Shown: piece by piece, positions 13,405-25,100 of the stretch | Numbering within the stretch: the first letter of the stretch is position 1 | Layout: the number at the start of each line of letters is the position of its first letter | Assembly (NCBI GenBank): GCA_013398055.1 | Contig: VZRS01015011.1 | Location: 145,330-209,329, forward strand | Length of the DNA: 64,000 nucleotides | From: Ifrita kowaldi | Taxonomy: Eukaryota; Chordata; Aves; Passeriformes; Cinclosomatidae | Direction: 5' to 3' | Notes under the pieces: model-generated | Seen by the model: the letters and a program-made list of their open reading frames with translations, nothing else | Told to the model about the DNA's origin: nothing | Databases searched by the model: none | Made by a program: the position numbers and the translations under genes

Positions 13405-14397
13405 CACAACATCCCTTACAAGTAATAAAACCAGAGAGTATTTGCCTTAAAACTATTTCAATAAGTAGACTATTCACTAAAATATTGGAGTAATTTTGAT
13501 TCATCCCAGCTTTCATACATGGTCCTCCCCTTTCTCTTTTGCCTCAGGTTTTTCCTTCTTTTCAAATGCAAGGACTCATTCAACACAGTGCAAAAGAGTG
13601 TCCTATTCATGAAGCAGTATTCTGAGATCTCTTGCTGTATAAGACTTCATTCACCAAACACATGGGTTGGATATTTCCAGAGTCTGGCTTCCCATCTGAC
13701 CATTTTAGGAAAGCAAACACCAGAAACTACTGCTCATCCAGTGAATACAGCTAGCTCCAGCAGCATTATTATTGCCTTTTTAATTTTTAAAAGTATAAAA
13801 CAAGAGAAGACTCATTGAAATCTGCCTAAAAACAAAGCTCAACTTGGTATTAAATTTCTCACATAGTGTGTTGGGCTCAAGCAGAACTTTTATTGAGCTG
13901 ACATGACACAGCCTAACACTAATGCCAATTGATCAAATTTTTGCGATCCAAAGATCACCATCAGCATGTCTCTTCATAAGGACTTCACTCCCATTGTGTT
14001 CTGACCTACCTCCTCCTATTGTGAAATTTCTTCTGTTTTGCATAGATCTTGCATTTCTTAATTGGCTTCTCCTTTTATCCAAGTAACAAATTTATTGTTT
14101 GTCAAACATTACTCACCTGAAACAGCTTGCTTTGAAAGAATATAGAACAGTTTTATTTGCCTTTGACCAAAATGCAGAAAGGAAATCATACTACAAGCAT
14201 TCTTGAGCTTTACTACACCACAACAAAGTGTCAAGAAGAAATGCAAAGCAATTTATTTAATGGGTTAAATGAAGCAAACATTTTATCTTGGAAGGCACAG
14301 TCATTTGAGCTTTGGTTGCAATGATTATTATTTTGTCTCATCTGCACATTTTATACAAAGAATTTTAATTGAAAAAATACTGATTTATGCAAGTAAT

Positions 14398-14715
14398 AAA
14401 ATCATAGAATGGCTTGAGTTGGAAGGGACCTTCAAAGGTCATTTAGTCCAACCTCCCTGTAATCTTAAACTAGATGAGGTTGCTCAGAGCCCCATCCAAC
14501 CTGGCCTTGAATGTTTCCAGGGATGAGGCACCTACCACCTACCTGAGCAACCTGCTTTAGTATTTTACCACTTTTATTATAAAAAAATGTCTTCCCTATA
14601 TCTAGTCTCTGTCTACTCTCTCCTAGTTTAAAACCATTATCCCTTGTCTTACCACAAGAAGCCCTACTAACATGTTTTTCTCCATCTTTCTTATAAGCCC
14701 ATTTTAGGTACTGAA
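14398..14715 (-). mobile_element. CR1 LINE 3' end, minus-strand sense
   Basis: The plus strand opens with AATCATAGAATGGCTTGAG, then TTGGAAGGGACC and AGTCCAACCTCCCTG, the reverse complement of the classic avian CR1 3' end. It continues through CCCCATCCAACCTGGCCTTG and decays by about 14715. It is a 5'-truncated insertion without coding capacity. Confidence 0.95.
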
Positions 14716-17700
14716 AATTAACACAAAGAAATTGATTTGTGAAAATGATGGCTCACAGAAGGGACTTGTGTTGAGCACATCTTACTTCAGAAAGCATTTC
14801 TAGATTTTCTTTGCGTATGCATTCTTGTCACAATCTTTTACAGTGCTTATGAGCTTCATCATCAGGTAACGTTTCCTTTCTAAGCATACATTAATCAGAT
14901 TAGAAAAGACACGGAAAGATAAGATGAACCACTTACAGTGCTCTTCCCAAACTAAGCTACTATTATTTTGCTGGAATTGCAGTTCACTCAGAGCAAGAGA
15001 GGAAACTGATTCAGCTTAAAGAGAGGAAAGCATAATGTGACATTTAATATAGTAAGTTAAATAGGTCAATTAACAAGAGATTCCAGGTTAAATTTTTCTG
15101 CAAAAATTACACCTTTTTTACCCAAGAAATGGAAAGTGGTGAGGGAGACACTTTACAGGAGAAGCTATATATATTGGCTGCCATTCTTGTGGCAGTTTAA
15201 CAGGGAAACTGAGAACTTTGTTATTTGCAGGCAACTCATGTAAAAACAGTGTCTTAACAAGTTACTCTGCCTTCTGTTCAATCATGTTAACCTCTTTTCA
15301 CAGACAGTTCACAGAGTTTCCTAACTCTTCTTTTTCTGTATGTAGATTTTCTTGTTCTAAGATAACACCTTTGGAAAAAAAATCATGTTTTTACATCAGC
15401 AAACATCTGTTGTTTTTCTTACCAAAATAGCATAGCTCATACCCTCTGACAGCAAAAACTAAAATAACTCCTTCAGCTATCCAAGAGATTGCAATGTAAA
15501 TAATAACTCTACTAAAAAGTTAAAGGCCAGCATCCATTTTAAATAACAGCTCCAACTGAAAAATATTTTAATCATGCTCTTCTTCCCTCTTTTTCCTCAG
15601 CCAGATTTTCCAGTCTTGGTTCAATAGTTCTTTGTTTTGGATATTTGTTTAAAAGATTGAATGTGCAAGTAAATACCAAGACATTTCTAATTTTGTGTGT
15701 AGGCTTCACAGACAAAGTGAGATTGGTAACATATATTTGCTTTTCAGTTTTAAAAGCTCAGATTTTAATTACATTTTTCTGTATTAATGTACAGACTCAT
15801 AATACAGTTACACTGGATGTTTTAATTTTATTATAAGAACAAAAGTTATAGAGTAGTATAGTCCTTGGAAAAGCTGCATAGTGCAAATTAAAAGCCAGAA
15901 CCTCCAGTAAACGGTACAACTTGGGATCTGCAGACGTGTCAAGAACTGTCTTTTTATTTCATCTGTTTAATAGACCTTTAGTTTTACACAACTGATAAGC
16001 AACTTGGCTCACATGCAACCACCTCTGCAGCATTGTTTTTTTAAGTGTTGTATGTGTTCCAAAAGCCTTCAGATATTTGTATACACCTATAATGCTTGTG
16101 CAATGTGAATGTGAAAGCTAAAAATTAAAATGTGGTAGTTCGAACACTAGTCAAGCTTTATTTCAGGATTCATTAGGAAGCCACTTAGTACATCCAGCTC
16201 TGGGTAATTAAAATAGGATAACTGTCCAAACAAGGAATGAACAAAAGAATCCCACATAATAAAGGAAAATTGAATTTTCTTCAATATTGATTTAATTATG
16301 AAAATAATTTAATGAAGGATATTTCAGAATAAGAAGCAATTTCTTATTAATCAAATTTTTGTACATGTACCATAGCAATCTACTTTTGATTAAAAAAAAA
16401 CCAACCTTTTCAATGATGACAACCACACTTACTGTTACTTCGGAATTGCATTGCCTAGTGTGGTATAAACCTGAGTTTTTCTTTTTCCTTATAATCGCAA
16501 AAGTGCAACAAATCACAGCTGACTTGAATCAATCACAGTGAGAAAAGTGACCTAGGAGCTAAGAGGTATGAGTGTAGGCACAGAACTCAAAGAAAAAAGC
16601 TTTTCTGAAGAGAAGATCATATGGTAGTAGTATAGCTACACAGCATAGCATATATTTGAAAGATTAGGTTGCTTATTTTAAATACTCTAAAATTTATGAG
16701 GCATTTCAAAGCACTATGATGAAATTCTAATATCTGCACCTTGTTCAGAACATTATTTTGCTATTAATTTCCAAGACAAATTTGCCTAACGTTTGTTTTC
16801 AAATATTCTCTAAAATACATGTATTTATCATGCCAAATATGAGAAATTAGTATAGGGCACACCTTCTGTAATCCTGAACTCTTCCAGACCCTCGAATTTA
16901 TAATGCTTCATGCTTAAGAGCAGCATAATTGAAGTCTGTGAATGGTATTTCTTGACTAATCCATTCAGTACCAATAGCAGTGCCAAACAGTTCTAGACAT
17001 ACAGTTCTACAATACCTCAGGTTTGGTTATTTTATTGATATTCCTTTCCATTGAAGGATTTTATTACCCATTTCTGCTATGAAGATGAACAAGAACCAGT
17101 TCATTTTTCCCCCTGTTTTAAGGCATATGTCAGGCAACAACAAAGGCAGGCTGCTTGGAAAGGACAGTGGAACTGGAAGCCAAGACCCACAGCAGGGTGG
17201 GCAGGGCAAAGGTGTCTCTGACAAGGACACAGTCCCATGGAACCTGAACAAAAAAGCAGAGCAAGTCCGTGACAGCAACCAGGGCCAGCTAACATATCAG
17301 TGACTGCCAGATGGGGCTGTAATAACAGGGCAGATCTGAGGTCAAGCCAGAAAGATGGGTCAGCAAGGCAGTGCCAGATGAGCTGAAGAGGTTAACCAGA
17401 CACTGCCCCACAGATTAAGGCAAGGCTGTAGTAAATGAGGCAGGTCCATGTCAAGCTGCACCAAGTGTTCTTCCAGCCCAGGCAGCAAAACCTCTGGGAA
17501 AGCAGGGTTATGCACTCTGGCCCCTGACATAATACTGCATTTCAAAAGTGCTTTTTGCTGAACTTTCCCATGCCTCATTTTTCCATCCCTGATGGTAATT
17601 TTGCAGACACCTAAAGAGCAGATGCCAAACCTCTTACAAAAAGAGAGCTAAAACAACAGAAATAGCAGCGATGGCCAATATCAATTGTTTCATTGACCTA

Positions 17701-18849
17701 ACAGTCTTTGGAATAAATGGGATCACCAGTGTGGGGAACTATCCTTTTCCCTACTATTCTCATAGAAAATAACACTGAAAAAAATGTGCACAGTCCCCTC
17801 ACTGAGAATTACTACTGAGTTTGATGTGTTCACTGTAACCACAGCAATGATGGTAGAACAAATGCCCTGTTGGAAAGGTGATATTTGAAGTGCATGTGGC
17901 TTGTAAATTCTCAGAATGAAAGACTTGCACAAGGATGAAATATGTGCACCTCCTTCAGAGAGGAAGCTCTTGGTGACAGACACAAGTCCACAGCAACTTA
18001 AAACTCCAGTGAGTATCTGGACGTCTCCTCGAAGCTGGAACATGGTGTTTCAAGCTTCAATAAAGAACACTTCAACCCTTCTAACTTTATTTATTTCTTG
18101 CCATTTCTAAATTAAAAGTATACCCTAAAAAAGATTTTCACACATTTAATTCGTTTCACTGAGAGTTATTTAAAATAACAAAATAATAGTAATTCCAAGA
18201 CGGAAAGACCTCTACAACCAGAATTTGTTTGACAGAATCAATGTTCCACCTAAGTTTTATAACTGGTTTGACTGTGGAAATGAATGTTGAAGTTTCCCTG
18301 TGTTGATTTGACATAAAAGTGAAAACAGTCTCTCTATTGCAGCATTTATGAATGACAGATGCACCAGGAATACTGATTCTCTCTGCTTCCTCTTCTGAAG
18401 TAGCCATTTTTGGGAATGACTAGTGGACAACTGACGTACATGACCTACTGAGCTCAGAAACAAAAAAACCTGACTTTTTGATGATTAAATAAGTGTGCTT
18501 GACGTGTGAGGCCAAGAGTGTCCAACTAAACAGAGCTGCTAACATTTATCTTATTTGATTAATTCCTACATGAAAAGTTTTCTATCTAGCTGAGACACCA
18601 AAAAGATACACACACACAAAAAATTAGCTTTGCATTTAGCTTCTTGAAGGTAAGTCCTGATACAAGAATATTTACTAACAAGAAGTAACAATGTTCAAAT
18701 CAATTAATATTTATTCAAGGTTAAATTAAACACACAGGAGGAGTGCTTGTGCACACATAAGTGACAGGAGCACTTAATATTTGTCATGGTTTTTCAAAGA
18801 CTCCAAAGTTAATGCCACCCTAAAATGTAGAATTTATAAGCCTAGTGTA
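14716..18849. other. Intergenic DNA proximal to the DNAH8 3' end
   Basis: No exon or RNA gene is supported here. Most of it is AT-rich single-copy-looking sequence, with the GC-richer block at 17117-17530 listed separately. Small open frames at 16292-16541 and 17723-18463 have no family resemblance I recognise. Confidence 0.6.
17117..17530. other. GC-richer unclassified segment, possible old repeat
   Basis: About 400 bases stand out from the AT-rich flanks through high G and A content on the plus strand and CAGG/CAAGGC-type wording. Open frames exist on both strands (17079-17303 plus, 17101-17295 minus), but neither shows a domain, and the composition alone explains their length. It lacks CR1 3' motifs. 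A decayed LTR element or a low-copy avian repeat is possible. Confidence 0.35.
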
Positions 18850-19006
18850 GAAGTTTATTCAGAACTACTTTATTAAAATATATCAAAATGGTATCTATGA
18901 TTTAGAAATAATATTTTTAGGAGTGTTCCACCATCTATCTAACTAATGTTTACATTTAAAATCAGAAAAGAACTCCTGGAAACCTTTTTTTTTTTTTTTT
19001 TTAACA
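18850..19006 (-). promoter_or_regulatory. Probable short DNAH8 3' UTR with two AATAAA signals
   Basis: Reading the minus strand past the stop, there is an 18-base A run (plus 18985-19002) and then two AATAAA hexamers at 18869-18874 and 18854-18859. Another AATAAA lies farther away at 18710-18715. The nearest pair would give a 3' UTR of only about 150 bases. The A run itself should not be mistaken for a cleavage product, because the sequence continues beyond it. No transcript evidence is available. Confidence 0.5.
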
Positions 19007-19158
19007 TTACTTGACATCACACAGAAGTGCTACTCCACGGAGTACCCAGTGCTCTGGAGGCTGACGAGTTTTAAGATCCATAGCAGCAATGTAATTCAGA
19101 TCTGTTCGACTGCTCTTCTTGTAGACCGGACAGGAATACAGACGTGGATCTTTCGCAG
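19007..19158 (-). CDS. DNAH8: DNAH8 exon w32: terminal coding exon with stop
   Basis: Two bases complete threonine, then AKDPRLYSCPVYKKSSRTD, LNYIAAMDLKTRQPPEHW and VLRGVALLCDVK, followed by TAA. Y-x-C-P-V/I-Y-K-K and W-x-LRGVALLC end many axonemal heavy chains. The acceptor is tcttttcag. The stop is followed after only four bases by an 18-base A run in the gene's sense. Confidence 0.96.
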
Positions 19159-22100
19159 CTGAAAAGATAGAAGAGACATAAAGAGCAATTAAACTAAGTT
19201 GAAAAAATGGGGCCCTAAGGGACTGGTTACAAGGCAAATGGAAAACTGAATCGAAGTTCAGTACCACACTGCTCTCTATTTGCTATTGACAGCTGAAGGC
19301 CATACATGCCTTGAAATTTCTGTAGGTTTAAGATTTAACATGAGCACCTAGGAACTGATGCAAAGCAAGATATGTAAATGGACACTCTAGAGTAAAAAGC
19401 GTTCTTATTAGTTCAGTCTGCCCATTGAACGTTACTTCTTTTCAATGTATTATGTCAAAATAAAATTATCCTACTTTGAATAACCTGGTTTGAAATGCAT
19501 TTAGTATTTAAGAGTACCAGTCATCAACTACTTCACTGCAGAATTAGAACAATAGTCTAGTCATGCTCAATACTTCAGTGTTCATTATCTAGTATCTTGG
19601 CTGCTGATCATGCCTTTTATAAAATATCAGCTATGCAAAATAGCATGTTAGCAAGTTTGCTTTTAGAGGTGGAATGCTTTTCAACAGATTTTTCCAATTT
19701 TATGTTCTGCAGTGGATTGTTCTATTCTGTTTTACATCCCTATTCAACAGCATGTCCTATTCTGTATGCAAAAAATCACCACATTAACACAAATTACACA
19801 TTTTCACAGTACTGTCCTTCAGCCCCATAAGTTTCCTTTCCATTCCTACATTCCATTCCTGCCTCAAAGACAAAACATCTTCCACCACCTCACTCCACCT
19901 CTTGCTTGCTTCCATGAGCTCAAAACCAGACTTGTCCAGGAAAAAAAATTACATTTTTATAAATCTACACATTATATATACATATATAAAACATGTTATC
20001 TATAAGCACGATGTATACATATATATGTATATGTGTGTATATATATACATATAAAATCCATGTGTATCTTATATGTTGTGTATACATCCTTATATGTTAT
20101 ATATATATATAAATTACATTCATTTTTTGCATGTGTGAAAGAGATTATTTAGGTTTAGGTTACAGAGATCACAGAGTTTATGTATAAGAAAGCTGGTGTT
20201 TTCAATTCAGGATACGTATTATCAACAGGTACAGCTTACCTGTAAATGGGTTAAAGAGTTCTTAACACCATTAAGACCATGTTTAGAGACCTATCTACAT
20301 ATTAGGAAAAGTGCCTATTATCAATTATGAAGCAAGTCTAAAAGCACATTTTGAATGGAAGACTGGGAAGTCTCCCCCATCAAAGGGGATTTGGTATGTA
20401 TACAATGATTAGCAGCAGCCTCATGAAATCCCTACAGCCCAAAAGATTTCCATGCAGTTAAAGTTACATTGAATTCTATGGAAATGACATCATTTACAAT
20501 ACCATTACTTACTGTTATTCTCTGCATATATCCTTATAACTGGCATCATCTCAAAGAGCACCTTGGGCTTAGACTCTGTCAGTCTCATGTTTCTTCTGTC
20601 CCAACCAGCTCCTTCCAAATACAGCCCATACACGTAGACACCTTCTGAAGGAGGGCTTGTGATATCATCTTTCATCCATTTAGTGACTTCATTGCACAGC
20701 ACTACACTGTCAAGAGCCCATCCTTTGTTAGCTCTTGTTATTTCCTGCCCAGACCAGACAAAAGTTAGGAGGTTACAATTTTACATCAGCACAGAACCCT
20801 TTTTCCCAGCAGTTATTAGAAATACATTTGTATGGTCGTAACATATCCTCTTCAGTACAAAAAAAAAAAGTACAAAAACCCCCCTAATTCTCTATGATAT
20901 CCATGTTTACAGCAGTTTGGCTTCCCTCTAAGGGAGTGATGGCATGGGACTACAAGAAAGCTTTCAGTACTTTATCCACTGACCATTCTCAGAGATATCT
21001 CAAATGAAAAATGAGACAATATTTTTTCTAGTCTACCTTAGTTGTGAGGCAGCCTCTACTTATTTGGGCCTTGGTCAACACAGGAAATATATTTTAACAT
21101 ATTAGTGGTTGATATACTGAAAAAGTATATGCGAAGGAAGAGCAGTTCGCTCAGGAAATGTTAGACAGTCACAGATCTTCCCATGTGTATAAACTCATCC
21201 TCCATCAGACAATATATTTATTTTTAAAAGCAAGTTAAAAAATAAGCAGAATAAGACTTCAAACACAATTTACCTGCCTCACTGCAGTTAAAAATCCTTG
21301 AGGATTAAAAAACCCTGTCATCCAGAAACAGTTTGGCCGACTTTCAAAAATCCACTTGTAAAACTGGTGGTTTCTTTCTAGAAGCTCAGTAAACCAGAAA
21401 CCAAGTGTACTGGAAGGCCATGATGCCTAAAAACAGTAAACATGTTTTAAAATAGCATACTACTGTCAAGAAAAGTGAACTACTCCCATGGTAATAAACA
21501 ATATAATATTAGCAAAGCATATTTGAAGATCATTTATCATAACTTTAATTTGATGCTTAAACTTTGCATCCCACTGAAATCTGAAGCAAATTCTTTCTTG
21601 GTTCAAATTAACATCTACTACTCCAATTTCACATACTTAATGCTCTCTGTGGTAATTGTCCATTTTATGACATTTTTGTAAGGTTAGATAGCTGTACAAA
21701 CTAAGAAGAAAAATTGCATACGTCTTTCTAGTTCCAAGGTAAATATATCAAGATAACATGATTTCTGTATAACTTATGCATTTTTATTCTTCTGAATAAA
21801 AGCTAAGGAACACTGAACTTGGATTATGTGGAGATATAGTTGTGTTGTGAAGCATCTGTTTAGGTCTAGGTTTTGTACCATGAAAACACTTCGTCAGTAG
21901 AAACAAAACAAGCAAACAACAAAAAAACCTCCCCATTTTTCTTTCCATCAGTTGCCATTAACAGCTCTAATTGTCCTTGAAAACAGTTTCTATGGGGAGA
22001 GGCTGAGAGCTGGGATTGTTTAGCCTGGAGAAGAGAAGGCTCAAGGAAGATATTGTTTATACCTCGTGTAGAGAATGGAAGAAGATGGAGCCTGATCCTT

Positions 22101-25100
22101 GTCAGCAATAGGAGACAAGACAATGGGAACAGGACGAAATATCAGAAATTCTGTGTCAGCTTAACGAGTTTTTTGTTTGGTTGGCTGGTGGTTGCTGATT
22201 AGTCGAGTTTTACAGTGAAGGTGATCAAACAGGGGAATGGGTTGCCCCTCTCTGATTCTGGAGACTCCTGGGAAACCTGCTTTAACTGACCCTGCTTTCA
22301 GAAGTGTGTTTAAACTAGACTGTCTCCATAGGTTCTTTCCAGCATCTACTGTTCTATAATTATGTGGCTATAAGTCAAACTCAAAGAACACCAATTTTGA
22401 CCAAGGTGGACAGGCCATCTCTACTTAACCCAGAAAAGGAGCATATGTAAATTATATATGTTCAATAAATAGCACCAGTGTAGTCCACTAATGTGGGTGC
22501 TATTTTTTAAGATCCATCATCACATTTTAAATTACTCTCCTGTCTCTAGCTTTTTTATCCTGCCAATATGCAACAGGCTGTTAGAATGGGAAATACCTGC
22601 ATCCCCCACATTCATTTCAATTTCAATAAATGAAAGAAGGCTTGATTTGGCAATGTTTATTTTAGCACAAAATGTATTCCAGCAGTTGCACAGCTCTGGT
22701 TAACACTTCTGAAACACAGTTGGAAAAACAGTGTTTACTATAAGTCTAGCAGTTTAATCTAGTCTCTTCAGAAATATGTTTTTTATTTCTTTCCAAAACA
22801 AGTTATGTACACCTACTTTTTTCCAGCTAGCAGGAATCCTTCCATCATACATGCAGTCTAAAGCGTCTCTCAGATTTTCACTCATAACTGTTGTCCCATC
22901 AATGGCAAGTTTTAGATCAGTCAGAGTGCTTCTCACTAAAGAAATTACTCTCTGCATTTGTTCAATCTCCTGTCGCAAAAATATATGCATAGGTTCAAAA
23001 GGTCCCATGTTCTTTAGTTTTTCTTTTACCTGTAGGTAGAAAACCAAAGATCCTTTAAGAGAAGTGCAAAAACGAAGTTGCCTTTATGTCAAGGTTAGGC
23101 CACAATATGATCTTTAATACATAACATAATTCATTTATGAACTTAAATGGTCAGTTTGACACCTCCCTTGAAGGGAAGACAGAAACACGGGATTTGTTTC
23201 CAGAGAAATCTATGATGCTAAGACCGGCTATGTTATTAGTCTCAGTCATGATTTAGTCTGTATATCATTCTATGGGCTAAAGCCATTTAAAGAGTTTTTA
23301 GGCTGTTTACCTTAGATCAAGGAATTCAGCTTTAATTCCAGCAAGCAGTTCCAAGGTTCTCTTTGCACCAACCAATCAAGAGTAATTGCCCCAGCTACTT
23401 TACTTCAACATAGTAGCAATGCCTGGGAGCTATCACAATACCAGGCAGCCTTGGATTCTAACCAAACTTACAGGTACAATGTTAATCAAAAATGTAAAAT
23501 TGACAAGTAAACAACTGCATGAACATAACTAGAAATTTTATAGTATCAACAACCTCAGTTAAAAGTTGATGATCCTACCTCCCCCACAGTGCAAATGACA
23601 ACTTAAGCATTCATGGGTTTAATATTTTTTAAAAAGTCCTCACAAAAGCACTTCAGCACACATTTATTTCATTATAAACATTAATAGTTTGGTCACACTT
23701 CTTCAAAATGGGAAGTATTGCCTGCATGAATTAATTCAAATATGCTTTTAGAAAAGTTGTAGGTTTTTCATTTTTTAATCCATAAAAGGCAAGATGGAGC
23801 AAATGTTTTTGCCAGAATTTCATTAACTCACTTCAAATGGTACATAATCAGCAGGAAGTTTTTCCAGCATATCATCAGCCAGTCTGGCTACAACTGCCTC
23901 TCGAGTTTCACCTCCTCCACCAGAGCTATCTTTAGGCTGAATACTGAGGATGGTGTCCAATACATCTTTGGAAACTTTACTTTGGTAGGTGATATCCGCA
24001 TTGGGGTGCAAACCAAATACCTCTGGTGTATCATAAGCAGGAAGGCTCTACACAGTAAAATATAAAAACAGTACAACTGGAGATTTAGAAACAAATCATT
24101 AAGAAAAAAAACACAAGAAAAAAAAATCCCCAAACAAACATAAAACCCAACACAAAACAAAACCAAATAGAAAACAGAAAAAAACCCCTCGATTACTGTA
24201 AAGTAAGAAGCTAGATTTCTTCAAATAGTCTTAGGCCAAATAACTTGCTGTGGGCTATTTGTCATGTCACAGCCCAAATCACACCAAAAAAATAGAGTTT
24301 TAATATCTATGTGCTATTTTAATAGTAAACTTGTACTTTCATATATCTAAAACCTTTTATTTCCAAGAGGTTGTACCCAATGTCTGGACTCGATTCTTTT
24401 CCCTCTTTAATAACTTTGTGCCTTTAGGTACGTCCCACAAGAAAACCGCATGAAAAAGACAATATATATTGCTGTCATGAAGATGGTAACACTGATAACA
24501 ATAATTAGTTGTCACTAATAGATATACAGACCACTAGAAATCAGTAAAAAAATCTGTGAATAAAAGACAAAATACAGGTACTCAGAAAAAAAGAAAAATT
24601 GTAAGGAATTAGGAACTTAGGAGAAACAAGCGATTAGCTCTCATTTACCAACCTGTATGTACTGAAGGTATTGATCCACCATAGTACATTTGGGTATGCT
24701 GTAACCTTTGTAGAAGCTGAATTCAGGACTGAATGTATTTTCACTGAACCAAATCTTTACAAAGGTGTTCATGAGTCTTTTGTCAAAGTCATCTGTCACA
24801 CGACCACCATACTGGATCTCACCTATCATGTAACAAACAGTACTCCAGGAGATCCCCTAAAACCAAGCAGAAAGCAGTGACTTTAGCTAATTCTTTTCTC
24901 ATTTACTCTAGATCTGCCTTAGTAAAAACAGCTGATGTACCATGTCTGTCCCATTTGGAAGAAAATTATTTTCCTATTACTCTTTTTCTTTTATAGTCTT
25001 GCATTCCCAGAACACCTACAAGGATTTCTCAAAATATAGTTCATTGACAACAAATTCAACAGCATCTTGAACAAAGCAAGAAAGTTACAGGTATATTTGA

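Noticed and set aside
1..18849. GLP1R exons expected from mammalian gene order
   Set aside because: No signal peptide, hormone-domain or seven-helix exon was recognised on either strand.
22776..23039. 87-residue plus-strand open frame
   Set aside because: It is the antisense shadow of DNAH8 exon w29; the minus strand carries the conserved FLRQEI and SENLRDALD motifs.
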